A stretch of 64,000 bases of DNA, taken from the NCBI GenBank assembly GCA_963777285.1, contig CAVZPR010000002.1, forward strand, positions 1,359,088-1,423,087, read 5' to 3'. The stretch comes from JAFARE01 sp963777285 (lineage in GTDB: Bacteria; Chloroflexota; Dormibacteria; Aeolococcales; Aeolococcaceae). Each line of letters begins with the position of its first letter. Position 1 is the first letter of the stretch. A program made the position numbers and the translations under genes. The notes under the pieces are model-generated. The model was not told the origin of the DNA, did not search any database, and was given only the letters and a program-made list of their open reading frames with translations. Below, piece by piece: positions 28,350 to 38,864 of this stretch.

Positions 28350-29159
28350 GTGGTCAGCAGCGCTGTCGACGTCGCCGATCTGGTCGTCAGCTACGGCCAG
28401 GTTCGTGCCGTCGACGGCGTCAGCTTCGACGTGCGCCGCGGCGAGGTTTTCGGCCTGCTGGGACCGAACGGCGCCGGCAAGACGACGACCATCCGCGTGC
28501 TGACAACGCTGCTGCGCCCGCAGTCAGGCGCCGCGCACGTCATGGGACTGGACGTCCGCCGCGACGCCATACGCGTGCGCCAGGTGACCGGCTACGTGCC
28601 CCAGCAGCTGTCGATCGACGCGGGGTTGACGGGACGCGAGAACGTGTGGCTGTTCGCCCGGCTCTTCGATGTGCCCCGCGCGCAGCGCCGCGCGCGCATC
28701 GACGATGCGCTGCAGGTGGTCGGACTGGTCGACGCCGCCGAGCGCCTGGCGCGCACCTACTCGGGGGGCATGATTCGCCGGCTCGAGCTGGCGCAGGCGC
28801 TGGTGAACCGCCCCCAGGTCTTGATCCTCGACGAGCCGACGATCGGCCTCGATCCGGTGGCGCGCTCAGGTGTGTGGGAGCGCGTGGAGCTGCTGCGCCG
28901 TCAGCTCGGCACGACCGTGCTGCTCACCACGCACTACATGGACGAGGCAGACGCGCTGTGCCAGCGCATCGCGATGATGCACCGCGGCACGATTCGCGCC
29001 CAGGGCACGCCCGCGGCGCTCAAGGCCGCGCTCGGCGACGGTGCAACGCTGGACGACGTCTTCCGCTTCCACGCGCGCGACGAAGGTGGGCTGGACGCGG
29101 GCGACGGCACGTTCCGCAGCGTGCGCAGCACGCGACGCACGGCGCGCCGTGTCGGCTGA
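28350..29159 (+). CDS. ABC transporter ATP-binding protein (DrrA-like)
   Basis: 269 aa. Walker A GPNGAGKTT near 45, signature YSGGMIRRLELA, Walker B VLILDEPTIGLDP, H-loop TTHYMDEAD. Shorter at the C-terminus than the copy at 3479. It overlaps the next permease gene by 11 nt. A typical ABC-2 exporter ATPase; substrate unknown. Possible link to the divergently transcribed cyclase-like regulator. Confidence 0.92.
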   Translation: MVSSAVDVADLVVSYGQVRAVDGVSFDVRRGEVFGLLGPNGAGKTTTIRVLTTLLRPQSGAAHVMGLDVRRDAIRVRQVTGYVPQQLSIDAGLTGRENVWLFARLFDVPRAQRRARIDDALQVVGLVDAAERLARTYSGGMIRRLELAQALVNRPQVLILDEPTIGLDPVARSGVWERVELLRRQLGTTVLLTTHYMDEADALCQRIAMMHRGTIRAQGTPAALKAALGDGATLDDVFRFHARDEGGLDAGDGTFRSVRSTRRTARRVG

Positions 29160-29979
29160 GGCCGCATCCGCCGCCGCCCGGGGCGGTGCCGGCCTGCCGC
29201 AACAACCTGACCCGGTGCGCCTCCTCGCCAGCCGCGTGTTCACGTTCTGCGCGCTCGAGGTGCGCCGCATCCGGCACGACCGCACCGAGATCTACACGCG
29301 CGCCATACAGCCGGTGCTCTGGCTGCTGATCTTCGGCGAGACGTTCAACCGGCTGCACGTCATTCCCACCGGATCGCTGCCCTATCTCGACTATCTGGCG
29401 CCCGGCATCATGGCCCAGTCGGCGCTCTTCATCGCCATCTTCTTCGGCATCCAGATCATCTGGGAGCGTGACGCGGGCATGCTCACCAAGCTGCTGGCCA
29501 CACCCACGCCGCGGGCGGCGCTGGTGCTGGGCAAGTCGTTCGCGGCGGGGGTGCGCGGCGTGAGCCAGGTGATCGTCATCCTGGCGCTGTCCGCCATCCT
29601 GCGCGTCGGCCTCGACTGGAACCCGCTGCACCTGATCGGTGCGGCGCTGGTCGTGGTGGTGGCGGCCGGCTTCTTCTCCTGCTTGTCGATGACCATCGCC
29701 GGGCTGGTGCTCTCCCGGGAACGGCTCATGGGCATCGGGCAGGCGATCACCATGCCCCTGTTCTTCGGGTCCAACGCGCTGTACCCCGTGTCCTTGATGC
29801 CCGGCTGGCTTCATGCCATCACTGTCATCAACCCGTTGAGCTACGAGGTCGACGCGCTGCGCGGGCTGCTCATCGGGACGCCGTCGGACCTGCTCCTGGA
29901 CGCCGCCGTGCTGCTCGGCGCGCTGGCGCTGGGCGTGGCCGCGGCGTCGGCGCTGCTGGGCCGCCTGGCGCGCGGCTAG
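29149..29979 (+). CDS. ABC-2 type transporter permease
   Basis: 276 aa with about six membrane helices. IIWERDAGMLTKLLATPTPRAALVLGK between helices 2 and 3 and FFGSNALYPVSLMPGWL near the end match ABC-2 permeases of the DrrB/NodJ type. GTG at 29149 overlaps the ATPase gene by 11 nt. Converges with, and overlaps by 4 nt, the following minus-strand gene. Confidence 0.91.
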   Translation: MSAEAASAAARGGAGLPQQPDPVRLLASRVFTFCALEVRRIRHDRTEIYTRAIQPVLWLLIFGETFNRLHVIPTGSLPYLDYLAPGIMAQSALFIAIFFGIQIIWERDAGMLTKLLATPTPRAALVLGKSFAAGVRGVSQVIVILALSAILRVGLDWNPLHLIGAALVVVVAAGFFSCLSMTIAGLVLSRERLMGIGQAITMPLFFGSNALYPVSLMPGWLHAITVINPLSYEVDALRGLLIGTPSDLLLDAAVLLGALALGVAAASALLGRLARG

Positions 29980-30446
29980 CGCGACGTCAGCAGCTGCAGC
30001 GCGTTCTGCAGCGGCGCCAGCACGCCGATGCCGAATGCCAGCAGCACGGCGAGGCGCGCGTAGCGCGTCGGCAGCCGCATCATCGCCAGCAGGCAGAGGA
30101 GTCCCACCACCAGCAGCTTGAGCGCGCCGGTGAGCGCCGGCTGCGTCACCGCGCTGCGCATCAGGGAGTTGGCTTCGAACAGCGACGAACGCTGCAGCGC
30201 TATTGCCGTGGTCACGGCGTCGGCGACCTGCGCCAGGCAGGCGCCGATGAAGAGCACGAGCACCCAGCGGTCGCGCGCGTTCACCGCCAGGAAGCCGGTG
30301 CGCGGCGAGGCGACGGGAACGGGGTCGAGCTCGACCTCGATACGCGCCGGATGGACGGTGTGCAGGCGGCTCCGCGCGGTGCCGCGCAGAGCGTGCGCAG
30401 CCTCCTCATCGGCCGCCGCGGCACCCGGCCCCGGCCGCAGATCCAT
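29976..30446 (-). CDS. DUF5658-like small membrane protein
   Basis: 156 aa. A polar N-terminus of about 60 residues is followed by four hydrophobic helices. The pattern LAQVADAVTTAIALQRSSLFEANSLMR (xxDxxxTxxxxxxGxxExNPxM) is like DUF5658-type proteins. ATG at 30446 has AGTGGGG just upstream; a GTG two codons earlier is an alternative. Role unknown. Confidence 0.65.
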   Translation of the reverse strand: MDLRPGPGAAAADEEAAHALRGTARSRLHTVHPARIEVELDPVPVASPRTGFLAVNARDRWVLVLFIGACLAQVADAVTTAIALQRSSLFEANSLMRSAVTQPALTGALKLLVVGLLCLLAMMRLPTRYARLAVLLAFGIGVLAPLQNALQLLTSR

Positions 30447-30585
30447 CCCCACTGCCTTCCCCTCAATTGGCGCATTCTCACCAACCAGAGCGACTCTAGC
30501 CGATCTGTACCAACGGCGCGTGCCGCCCATTCTGGACACTCCCGCCGGGGCCGGTCCACAATGCGGGCGCACACGGGGGTCACCA

Positions 30586-31602
30586 ATGATTCGAAGCAGT
30601 CTTCGACCGAGCCGGCGTCCACGGCGCCGCGGCGTCTTCCTCGCCATCGCGCCGGCGGCACTCCTCGCCGCGGCCTGCGGAGGCGGCACGACGGGAGGAA
30701 GCGGCACGGCTCCCACGCCATCCGGCTCCGTGCCGGTGCCGAGCAAGCAGGCCAACATCGCCGCCGAGGTGCCGTCGGCGATCAGCTCCAATGCGCCGCT
30801 GCAGATCGCCACCGACGCCTCCTACGCGCCCAATGAGTTCGTCAACCCGGACACGGGGCAGATCGAGGGCTGGGACATCGACCTGGCCAACGACGTGTGC
30901 CGCGTGCTCGGCGTCGCCTGCACCATCAGCAACGTCACCTTCGCGGACATCATCCCGGCGCTGCTGGAGAGCCCGCCCAAGTACGTGATGAGCTTCTCCA
31001 GCTACTCGCCGACCACGGCGCGCGAGCAGAAGGGGATCGACTTCGTCACCTACTACCAGGCGGGCGAGGCGTGGCTGGAGAAGCCCGGTGGCGCGACCAT
31101 CACGCAGGCGTCCGACATGTGCGGCCACGGCGTGGCCGTCGAGGCGGGCACGACAGAGGAGTCCGACGCCTGGGGTTTCATGGGCAAGAAGCCGGGTGGC
31201 GACCTGATCCCGGGAGACACGGACCACTGCAAAGCGGCGGGGAAGGCGGACATCAACGTGGAGAGCTTCGACACGCAGACCGAGGCGAACTCCGCGCTGC
31301 TCAGCGGCCGCGCCGACTTCGGCTGGGCCGACCAGCCGGTGGCCGACTACCAGGTGAAGCTGGAGGCGGGCAAGCTGAAGATCGGCGGTCCGGCCTGCAG
31401 CGTGTACCCCTACGGCATCGCGGTGCTGCACACCGCGGGGATGGACCAGGCGCTGACCGACGCGGTCAAGTACCTGATCGCCAACGGCTACTACACCAAG
31501 GTGCTGCAGACCTGGGGCGTGCAGGACGGCGCCATCGCCAGCACCGCGGTGAGCGTGAACAACAACAACGCCGTGGGCTCGAGCTGTGTGCCCTCGTACT
31601 GA
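30586..31602 (+). CDS. Amino acid ABC transporter substrate-binding lipoprotein
   Basis: 338 aa. Basic N-terminus, hydrophobic core and lipobox ALLAAACGG mark a membrane-anchored lipoprotein. The rest is an SBP_bac_3 domain: LQIATDASYAPNEFVN at the N-terminal lobe, GWDIDLANDVCRVLG, and ALLSGRADFGWADQPVADY in the hinge region. A GGGGG tract lies upstream of the ATG. With the permease and ATPase that follow it forms a polar amino acid importer. Confidence 0.92.
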   Translation: MIRSSLRPSRRPRRRGVFLAIAPAALLAAACGGGTTGGSGTAPTPSGSVPVPSKQANIAAEVPSAISSNAPLQIATDASYAPNEFVNPDTGQIEGWDIDLANDVCRVLGVACTISNVTFADIIPALLESPPKYVMSFSSYSPTTAREQKGIDFVTYYQAGEAWLEKPGGATITQASDMCGHGVAVEAGTTEESDAWGFMGKKPGGDLIPGDTDHCKAAGKADINVESFDTQTEANSALLSGRADFGWADQPVADYQVKLEAGKLKIGGPACSVYPYGIAVLHTAGMDQALTDAVKYLIANGYYTKVLQTWGVQDGAIASTAVSVNNNNAVGSSCVPSY

Positions 31603-31645
31603 GGGCAGGCGGGCGCGTCCTCTTCGCTGATCCTCGAGCGCGACG

Positions 31646-32644
31646 GTGAGCACGGCCGGCGACGTCACCGCGGACGGCGTTGCCGCGCCGCCGCGGCGCG
31701 GGCCCGAGGCGATCAAGGCGATCCCGGTCCGCCACCCATGGCGATGGGTGGCGGCGGTGGTGGTGCTCGGCATCGCCGCAGCGGCGATCTACACGCTGGC
31801 CAGCGCGCCGCTGCTCAACTGGGGAGTCGTCGGCCAGTACCTGTTCCACGACCAGATCCTGCACGGTCTGCTGATCACGATCGAGCTGACCGTGGTCGCC
31901 ATGGTGATCGGAATCGTGCTGGGCGTGTTGCTGGCGGTGATGCGCCTGTCGCCGAATCCGGTGATGTCGTCGGTGAGCTGGTTCTACATCTGGTTCTTCC
32001 GCGGCACGCCGGTGCTGGTGCAGATCTTCTTCTGGTTCAACATCGCCGCCATCCTGCCGGTGCTCACGATCGGCATCCCCTTCACCAGCATCGCGTGGCA
32101 CGCCAGCACCAACCAGGTGATCTCGCCGTTCCTGGCGGCGATCCTGGGCCTGGGCCTCAACGAAGCCGCCTACATGGCGGAGATCGTGCGCGCCGGCATC
32201 ATCTCCGTGGACCAGGGGCAGACGGAGGCGGCGCAGGCGCTGGGCATGCACCGCACGCTGGTGATGCGGCGTGTGGTCCTGCCCCAGGCGATGCGCGTGA
32301 TCATCCCGCCCACCGGCAACGAGACGATCTCCATGCTGAAGACGTCGTCGCTGGCGTACATCGCCACGGTCGGCGAGCTCTTCTTCGTGCAGAAGGAGAT
32401 CTCCAACTTCAACTACGACATCATCGAGCTGGTCATCGTCGCCAGCGTCTGGTACCTGGCGATGACGTCAGTGCTCACCTTCGGCCAGTACTACCTGGAG
32501 CGCTACTTCGCCCGGGGCGCGTCGCGGCAGCTGCCGCCGACGCCGCTGCAGCGCTTCCGCCACCTTCTCTTCCATTCGCACCCGCCGCTGCCGCTCGCGG
32601 CCCCCGACGTCAGCGTCTCGGTCACGCCCACCCATCAGCGATGA
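31646..32644 (+). CDS. Polar amino acid ABC transporter permease (HisM-like)
   Basis: 332 aa. About five to six helices, with the EAA loop EIVRAGIISVDQGQTEAAQALGMHRTLVMRRVVLPQA, the ATPase docking site of this family. HGLLITIELTVVAMVIG is the usual start of the HEQRo domain. An unusually long N-terminal region (about 70 residues with one extra helix) precedes it and a 40-residue polar tail follows. Second gene of the importer operon. Confidence 0.92.
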   Translation: MSTAGDVTADGVAAPPRRGPEAIKAIPVRHPWRWVAAVVVLGIAAAAIYTLASAPLLNWGVVGQYLFHDQILHGLLITIELTVVAMVIGIVLGVLLAVMRLSPNPVMSSVSWFYIWFFRGTPVLVQIFFWFNIAAILPVLTIGIPFTSIAWHASTNQVISPFLAAILGLGLNEAAYMAEIVRAGIISVDQGQTEAAQALGMHRTLVMRRVVLPQAMRVIIPPTGNETISMLKTSSLAYIATVGELFFVQKEISNFNYDIIELVIVASVWYLAMTSVLTFGQYYLERYFARGASRQLPPTPLQRFRHLLFHSHPPLPLAAPDVSVSVTPTHQR

Positions 32645-32654
32645 GGCAGCGTCG

Positions 32655-33422
<768 letters not shown>

Positions 33423-33435
33423 CCGCGCGCCTGCG

Positions 33436-35502
33436 TCAGCGGGCGCCGAGCTCGGCCTTCACCACCTTGCCCGTCTCGGAGCGTGGGATCGCCTGCACGA
33501 ACTCGACGTCGCGGGGCACCTTGTGGCGCGCCAGGCGGGAGCGCACGTGCCGCTTGACGTCGTCCGCGCTCAGCCGCGACCGGCGCCGCACCACGTAGGC
33601 GCGCAGGCGCCCGCCCCACTCCTCGTCGGGCACGCCCACCACGGCCGCGTCCTCAATGTCGGGGTGGGCCACGAGCAATTCCTCGACCTCAGCGGGGAAG
33701 ACGTTCTCGCCGCCGGACACGACCATGTCGTCGCTGCGTCCCACGACGAACAGCCGTCCCTGGGGATCGACGAGTCCCGTGTCGCCGGTGGAGAGGAGGC
33801 CGTTCACCGCGATCCCCGCGTCGCCGCTGGTGTACCCCTCGAACAGCATGTCGTTGCCCACGAAGATGCGGCCCGTGTCGCCGGGCGCGACGTCGCGCCC
33901 GGAGTTGTCGAGCAGCTGCACCACCGTGCCGGACGGCGGTCTGCCGACGGTTCCCGGTGCGGCGCGCATGTCGTCCGGCGTGGCGATCGCAGCGGCGGCG
34001 ACCTCGGTCGAGCCGTACAGGTTGTACAGGATGTCGCCGTACTCGTCCATGAAGCGCGTCGCCAGGTCTGCGGGCAGCGCCGATCCGCTGACGGCGACGA
34101 CGCGCAGCGACGACGTGTCGTAGCGGCTGCGCGTTGCCTCGGGCAGGTCGAGGATGCGCCGCAGCATGACCGGGATCGCGACCAGGGCCGTGACACGATG
34201 CTGCTCAACCGCCGCCAGTGTCGCCTCGGGGTCGAAGCGCCGCTGCAGCACGACGGTTGAGGACAGGACCACCGCGAGCCCCAGCTGCGCCAGGCCCCAC
34301 GCGTGAAACAGCGGAGTGGCGATGAGCGTCGTGCCGCGCGCGCGCAGCGGGATCTTCGACAGGATTCCCACGATGGGCTCAGCGCTGCGCGGCTGCCCGC
34401 GCGATGCTCCTTTGGGCGTGCCGGTGGTGCCCGACGTGAGCACGGTGATGCGGCTGGGCTCCTCGGGCGGGAATGGTTCGCGCTCGTCGCCGCGCCGCGC
34501 CAGGCCGTCGAGGCTGCGGGGCGTCGCCCGTCCGCTGTCCGACCACGCGATGAAGCGGCGCCGCCGCGGCAGCGCGTCGCCGAGCAACCGGGCGAACTCG
34601 ACGTCGTGCACGATCGCGTCCGCGCGCTCGCGCTGCAGCACGTCGCGCAGCTGGGGCCCCGCAAACCCCGTGTTGAGCAGCAGGACGTCGGCGCCGAGCT
34701 TGGTCAGCGCGACCACGGCCTCGACGAAACCCGCGTGGTTGCGGCAGAGCACGCCGACACGCATGCCCTCTCCGATCCCCGACTCGCGCATTCCGGCGGC
34801 GATGGCATTGGTGCGCGCGTCCAGGGTGCGGAAGGTCGCGTCGCCGCGCTCGTCGATCAGCGACAGCGCGTCGGGATACCGCGCCGCCGCCGCGGTGAAG
34901 CCCCCGGGCAGGGTGAGCCCCCAGCGATAGAGGCACACCGCGGCGCCCAGGAATCGGTCGGGGCGCGACGGCCGCAGCACCCCCGCTTCGGCGAGCACGC
35001 GCACCGCCTCCGCCTGGCTGCGCAGGAACGCGAACGGATCGGATCGCGCCGCCGTGCCGGACGGCGTCGCCTCGCAGAGCTGCCGCAGCGCCTCGAGGCT
35101 GGAACGAACGTTGCGCCGCATCTCCGGTCCGGACACGCGGTCTGCGATCAGCCCCCACACGCCGCCCGGCGACTGGTAGCTGACACGGAACGTCACCGCG
35201 GTGCAGCCCCGCGACGGTTCGCGCAGGCGCAGCCGGCCGCGCTGGTCGATGCCGGAGACGCTGTGCCACGCGACGTCCTTGCACTCCTCGTACTCGACCA
35301 GCTCGACCACGCCGCCTACCTCAGCCGAGCCCGCCCTGATGCGCATTGAGTAGCGCGATCCCACGCCGGCGCCGGAGGTGCCCGCCACGGCGTCGAATCG
35401 CGTGACCGCGCGCATCCATCCGGCGTATGCCCGGGGATCTCGCACGTGGTCCCACACGCAGTCGGGGCGTGCCTGGATGGTGACGGTCTCGTCGACGCGC
35501 AT
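33436..35502 (-). CDS. SRPBCC domain fused to an acyl-CoA ligase
   Basis: 688 aa. Residues 1-150 form a START/SRPBCC (polyketide cyclase-like) lipid-binding domain (VDETVTIQARPDCVWDHVRD). Residues 215-685 form an AMP-binding ligase with the P-loop LTSGTTGTPKG near 354-364, YGSTE, the adenine-binding STGDTG block and the C-terminal catalytic Lys in RSETGKVVK. It should activate a carboxylic acid, probably a fatty acid, to the acyl-CoA. Fusion with a lipid-binding domain is uncommon. First in a 3' position of a lipid gene group: its ATG lies 2 nt after the stop of the upstream acyltransferase gene. Confidence 0.85.
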   Translation of the reverse strand: MRVDETVTIQARPDCVWDHVRDPRAYAGWMRAVTRFDAVAGTSGAGVGSRYSMRIRAGSAEVGGVVELVEYEECKDVAWHSVSGIDQRGRLRLREPSRGCTAVTFRVSYQSPGGVWGLIADRVSGPEMRRNVRSSLEALRQLCEATPSGTAARSDPFAFLRSQAEAVRVLAEAGVLRPSRPDRFLGAAVCLYRWGLTLPGGFTAAAARYPDALSLIDERGDATFRTLDARTNAIAAGMRESGIGEGMRVGVLCRNHAGFVEAVVALTKLGADVLLLNTGFAGPQLRDVLQRERADAIVHDVEFARLLGDALPRRRRFIAWSDSGRATPRSLDGLARRGDEREPFPPEEPSRITVLTSGTTGTPKGASRGQPRSAEPIVGILSKIPLRARGTTLIATPLFHAWGLAQLGLAVVLSSTVVLQRRFDPEATLAAVEQHRVTALVAIPVMLRRILDLPEATRSRYDTSSLRVVAVSGSALPADLATRFMDEYGDILYNLYGSTEVAAAAIATPDDMRAAPGTVGRPPSGTVVQLLDNSGRDVAPGDTGRIFVGNDMLFEGYTSGDAGIAVNGLLSTGDTGLVDPQGRLFVVGRSDDMVVSGGENVFPAEVEELLVAHPDIEDAAVVGVPDEEWGGRLRAYVVRRRSRLSADDVKRHVRSRLARHKVPRDVEFVQAIPRSETGKVVKAELGAR

Positions 35503-35504
35503 GG

Positions 35505-36512
35505 TCAACCGAGCACGGGAAAGCGGCGCTCCGCCGCCAGCGCCGTCAGCGTCTTCTGCATCGAGCCGATGATGTGGTCGTACACCGCGTCGACGTCCGG
35601 CGAGTCGCCGAAGCGCGCCCTGAGGTCGATGGGCGGGAGCGCCTCGATGGTCAGCTTGGCCGGCAGAGGAATGTGCGTCAGCAGGTCGCTGACGTTCACG
35701 CCCCAGGGAAGCGCGAGCGACACCGGCATCACCTTGAGCCGGAACATCCGGTCGACGCGCAGCAGGCGTGCCAGCCACTCGCCGCGGGTGAGGAACAGCG
35801 CGGTCTCCTGGCCGCCGATGGCGACCACCGGCACGATGGGGACGTTGTTCCTCAGCGCCAGCCTGATGAATCCCTTGCGGCCTCCGAAGTCGACGCGCGC
35901 CGACTCCCACGACGGCCGGTGCGTCTCGTAGTCGCCTCCCGGATACACGAGCACGGCCCCACCGGCGCGCAGCGCGCGCTCCGCATTCTGGTGCGAAGCG
36001 GGCACCGTGCCGAACTTGCGCAGGTTGGGGATCCAGGGGAAGTGCTGACCCAGCAGAAGCACCAGATTGTGCGCCAGCTGATGGAATCGGCGTTCCACGC
36101 CGAAGCGCGTGCTGAAGGCCAGCGTGAACACGAAGGTGTCGACGATCATGTTGCCGCCCGAGTGGTTGCCCACCAGCAGCACGGGGCCCTGCTCGGGGAT
36201 GTTGTCGAGCCCGCGCACGTCGGCGCGGAAGTAAACGCTGGAGAGCATCCACAGGAAGGGCAGGTTGTCGCGGATGTAGTCGGGGTCGCGGTCGTCGAGG
36301 TCGGCGCGCGACAGCCGTCGCTGCATCTCGCGCGCCAACGAGGCGCCGGCGCGGTTCAGCAGCGCGGCGGCGCCGTCACCGAGACCGTGTGGGGCTTGCG
36401 GTTGCGCCTGCCTGCGCCGGCGCTGCCGTGGGCGCGCTGATGCGGCGTCGCGCGATGTGCGTGCTGCGCGTGGTGCGCGCGGCTGCCGGCGCGCCGGCTT
36501 CGGCGTGGGCAT
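35505..36512 (-). CDS. LPLAT-family acyltransferase (MGAT/DGAT2-like)
   Basis: 335 aa. After a basic, low-complexity N-terminus of about 50 residues, the acyltransferase core has the acceptor-site block LLVGNHSGGNMIVD, with the family His, and later VLVYPGGDYETHR, typical of the MGAT-like lysophospholipid acyltransferase subgroup. ATG at 36512 (TTG at 36548 possible). Sits between the SCP2-hydrolase and the SRPBCC-ligase on the same strand: the group probably activates and transfers acyl chains. Confidence 0.82.
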   Translation of the reverse strand: MPTPKPARRQPRAPRAARTSRDAASARPRQRRRRQAQPQAPHGLGDGAAALLNRAGASLAREMQRRLSRADLDDRDPDYIRDNLPFLWMLSSVYFRADVRGLDNIPEQGPVLLVGNHSGGNMIVDTFVFTLAFSTRFGVERRFHQLAHNLVLLLGQHFPWIPNLRKFGTVPASHQNAERALRAGGAVLVYPGGDYETHRPSWESARVDFGGRKGFIRLALRNNVPIVPVVAIGGQETALFLTRGEWLARLLRVDRMFRLKVMPVSLALPWGVNVSDLLTHIPLPAKLTIEALPPIDLRARFGDSPDVDAVYDHIIGSMQKTLTALAAERRFPVLG

Positions 36513-36566
36513 CGCACCATCTAGCGCCCCGGGTTCTGCGGCTGTCAACCTGGAATCGGGCCGGAG

Positions 36567-37763
36567 TCAGGCGAGGAAGCGCGCGATCGCTGCGTGCGTC
36601 GCGCCGGGACGCTCCAGCTGGGGCACGTGGCCGCTGTCCACGATGACGTGCTGCGCCGCAGGGACGACCGCGGCCACGTGGCGGCGGAAGGCGACCGGCA
36701 CGAGCCCGTCGCGGCGCCCCCAGATCCACAGTGACGGGGAGCGCAGCGCGCCGAGCCGCGTCCAGAAGCCCTCGGGGCCGTCGGGCTCTTCGAGGTAGAT
36801 CTGCCGGGCCGCTGCATAGAAGGCCGCGCGTCCGCTGCGCGTGAGGTACGCGCGCAGGAACTCGTCCTTGCCCGCTGCCGCCCAGCCGCTCGACGCTTCG
36901 GGAAGGATGCGGTCGAGGATGCGCTCCACGACTGGTCGCGGCGTGATCTGCAGCACGCCGAGCTCGGGCCGCACGAAGCGCAGCAGCTGCACCCAGTCAC
37001 GATTGCGCCGCCAGGCGAGTGACGGTGTCATCAGCACCAGGCGCCGCACCCGGCCGGCGTGCCGCAGCCCCATCTCGATCGCCGCGCGCCCGCCCATGCT
37101 GTGCCCGATGACGTCCGCTTGGGGCACGTTCATGGTGTCCAGCACCGCCACGATCCAGCGGCAGAAGAACGCCGCATCGTAGGCGGCGAAGAGCGGCTTG
37201 TCGCTGTCCCCGAACCCGGGCAGATCGATCGCGATGCAGCGGTGCGTTGCGGCGAGGGCTGCCACCGTGGGCAGGAACGACGCTTTGGTGGCGCCGAGTC
37301 CGTGCGCCATGATCACCGTGTCGCCGCTGCCGGCGGTGAGCGTCGACACAGTGCCGAGCTCGGTGCGCAGCTGCTGAAAGCGCAGCCGCCCCGGCGCCTT
37401 CGTGCGCGGCGCCGTGGCCGCCAGGAACCCGATCCCGACGTGCAGGTTGCCACGGACTTCGAGCCTGCCTTGGCGGTAGGCGTCCATGCCGCCGGCGACG
37501 TCCGCGCTCAGCTGCCTCCACGTATCCGCGGTCGCGGTGAGCACCGCGTCCGGCCGCCGCGTCGAGACGACGCGCGTGAGCCGGGCGCCGTCCTCGTCGA
37601 TGCGCACGTCGCGCGCGAGGCCATCACGCTGTCGCAGCCGGATCGTCGCTTCACCCGCGGGGACGTCGAAGACGTCACGGTCGATGCGCCGCAGCAGCGA
37701 CACGAATATCGATACGACCTCGCGGTCGACGCTCGAATCGCCGTGCGGTTGTGTGATCGCCAT
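36567..37763 (-). CDS. SCP2 sterol-binding domain fused to alpha/beta hydrolase
   Basis: 398 aa. Residues 10-115 are SCP2-like (IRLRQRDGLARDVRIDEDG...ADTWRQLSADVAGGMDAYRQGRLEVRGN), a lipid-binding fold. Residues 140-398 are an alpha/beta hydrolase with oxyanion HGLGAT, nucleophile Ser222 in GHSMGG, acid in WGRRDGLVP and His in DSGHVPQLERP. The natural reading is lipid capture plus ester hydrolysis. First gene of the three-gene lipid operon, 54 nt before the acyltransferase. Confidence 0.85.
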   Translation of the reverse strand: MAITQPHGDSSVDREVVSIFVSLLRRIDRDVFDVPAGEATIRLRQRDGLARDVRIDEDGARLTRVVSTRRPDAVLTATADTWRQLSADVAGGMDAYRQGRLEVRGNLHVGIGFLAATAPRTKAPGRLRFQQLRTELGTVSTLTAGSGDTVIMAHGLGATKASFLPTVAALAATHRCIAIDLPGFGDSDKPLFAAYDAAFFCRWIVAVLDTMNVPQADVIGHSMGGRAAIEMGLRHAGRVRRLVLMTPSLAWRRNRDWVQLLRFVRPELGVLQITPRPVVERILDRILPEASSGWAAAGKDEFLRAYLTRSGRAAFYAAARQIYLEEPDGPEGFWTRLGALRSPSLWIWGRRDGLVPVAFRRHVAAVVPAAQHVIVDSGHVPQLERPGATHAAIARFLA

Positions 37764-37828
37764 GGTGCTGATTGTCGCAGCGCGGACCACGCTGACACCG
37801 CTGCTCCGCGGCTGCCAGACTTGCATCC

Positions 37829-38824
37829 GTGAGCAGCGTCGGCGTCGCCGCCGTCCCGCGGCGGGTTCGGGCCCTCCGCATCGCGGCGATGTGTCTGGCG
37901 GCAAGCGCGGTCGCCGGCTGCTCGATCTTCCCCAAGGCGCAGAGCGCCGCGCCGGCCACGGCGGCGGCCTCGCCTTTGGCGGTGGCGATGCTCGACTCTG
38001 CGCACGGCTGGGAGCTGACCGCCGCGGGTGTGCAGCGCACCGCGGACGGAGGCCGGACCTGGCAGCGGATCACGAACCTTCCCCGCATCAACTATGTCTG
38101 GGGAACGCTGGTGAGCTTCCCGGCAATCACGGTGGCATGGCTCTGCGAGCAGGGCCGCGCCCGCGGTTCGTCACCGGGCAGCGTCGGCGACACGCGCACG
38201 TCGGCCAGTCCCCCCGCGCGTTGCTTCGTGACGCGTGACGGCGGCATGTCGTGGACCCAGCACGACGTTCCCGACACGGGCACGTCGACGGTCGGCCGCG
38301 GTCGTGAGGACGTGACCATCAACTGGTTGACCGCCATCGGTCCAGACGTTGCGTGGATCGTTGTGGGGACTCTCGACACCTTTGCGGGCGGAGGGCAGGA
38401 AAGCATCAACACCACAGATGTGCGAGCGCTGCGCACCGACGATGCCGGCGCGAAGTGGTCGGTGCTGCGCGAGGTGCACGTGCCGTCCGGGCACAGCGTG
38501 ACGGCGACCGGCGCCGACTGGGTCGATGTAGGTGCTTCGGGATCGGTGTACCTAAGCGGTTTCGACATGGGCATCGACCGCCGCACCGACACCGGTGCCG
38601 GGTGGCGCACGCTGGCCGTGCCGATCCCGCCGCTGGGCGCGGCGGGTGAGAGTGAGTACTGCTCGCTGGCCGAGGTGGGGAACACGCTGGTGGTGACCAT
38701 CCGCGAGTATGTGCACGACGCGCCGGCGCATTTCTATGAGGTGAGCGCGGACGGCGGCGCCACCTGGTCGCAGGCCACGGCGCCACGTGTCGATGGCGCC
38801 GGCCGCTCCATGCCGGCCTGTTGA
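37829..38824 (+). CDS. BNR/sialidase-repeat lipoprotein
   Basis: 331 aa. Signal with lipobox AASAVAGCSIF, then Asp-box-like turns TADGGRTWQRI, TRDGGMSWTQH, RTDDAGAKWSVL, RTDTGAGWRTL and SADGGATWSQA spaced about 50-70 residues apart, giving a beta-propeller. No enzymatic residues can be assigned. Likely an exported surface protein. Transcribed divergently from the lipid operon. Confidence 0.78.
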   Translation: MSSVGVAAVPRRVRALRIAAMCLAASAVAGCSIFPKAQSAAPATAAASPLAVAMLDSAHGWELTAAGVQRTADGGRTWQRITNLPRINYVWGTLVSFPAITVAWLCEQGRARGSSPGSVGDTRTSASPPARCFVTRDGGMSWTQHDVPDTGTSTVGRGREDVTINWLTAIGPDVAWIVVGTLDTFAGGGQESINTTDVRALRTDDAGAKWSVLREVHVPSGHSVTATGADWVDVGASGSVYLSGFDMGIDRRTDTGAGWRTLAVPIPPLGAAGESEYCSLAEVGNTLVVTIREYVHDAPAHFYEVSADGGATWSQATAPRVDGAGRSMPAC

Positions 38825-38864
38825 GGTGGTCGCCGTCAGGCGTCGCGGCGAAGCAATCAAAGTA

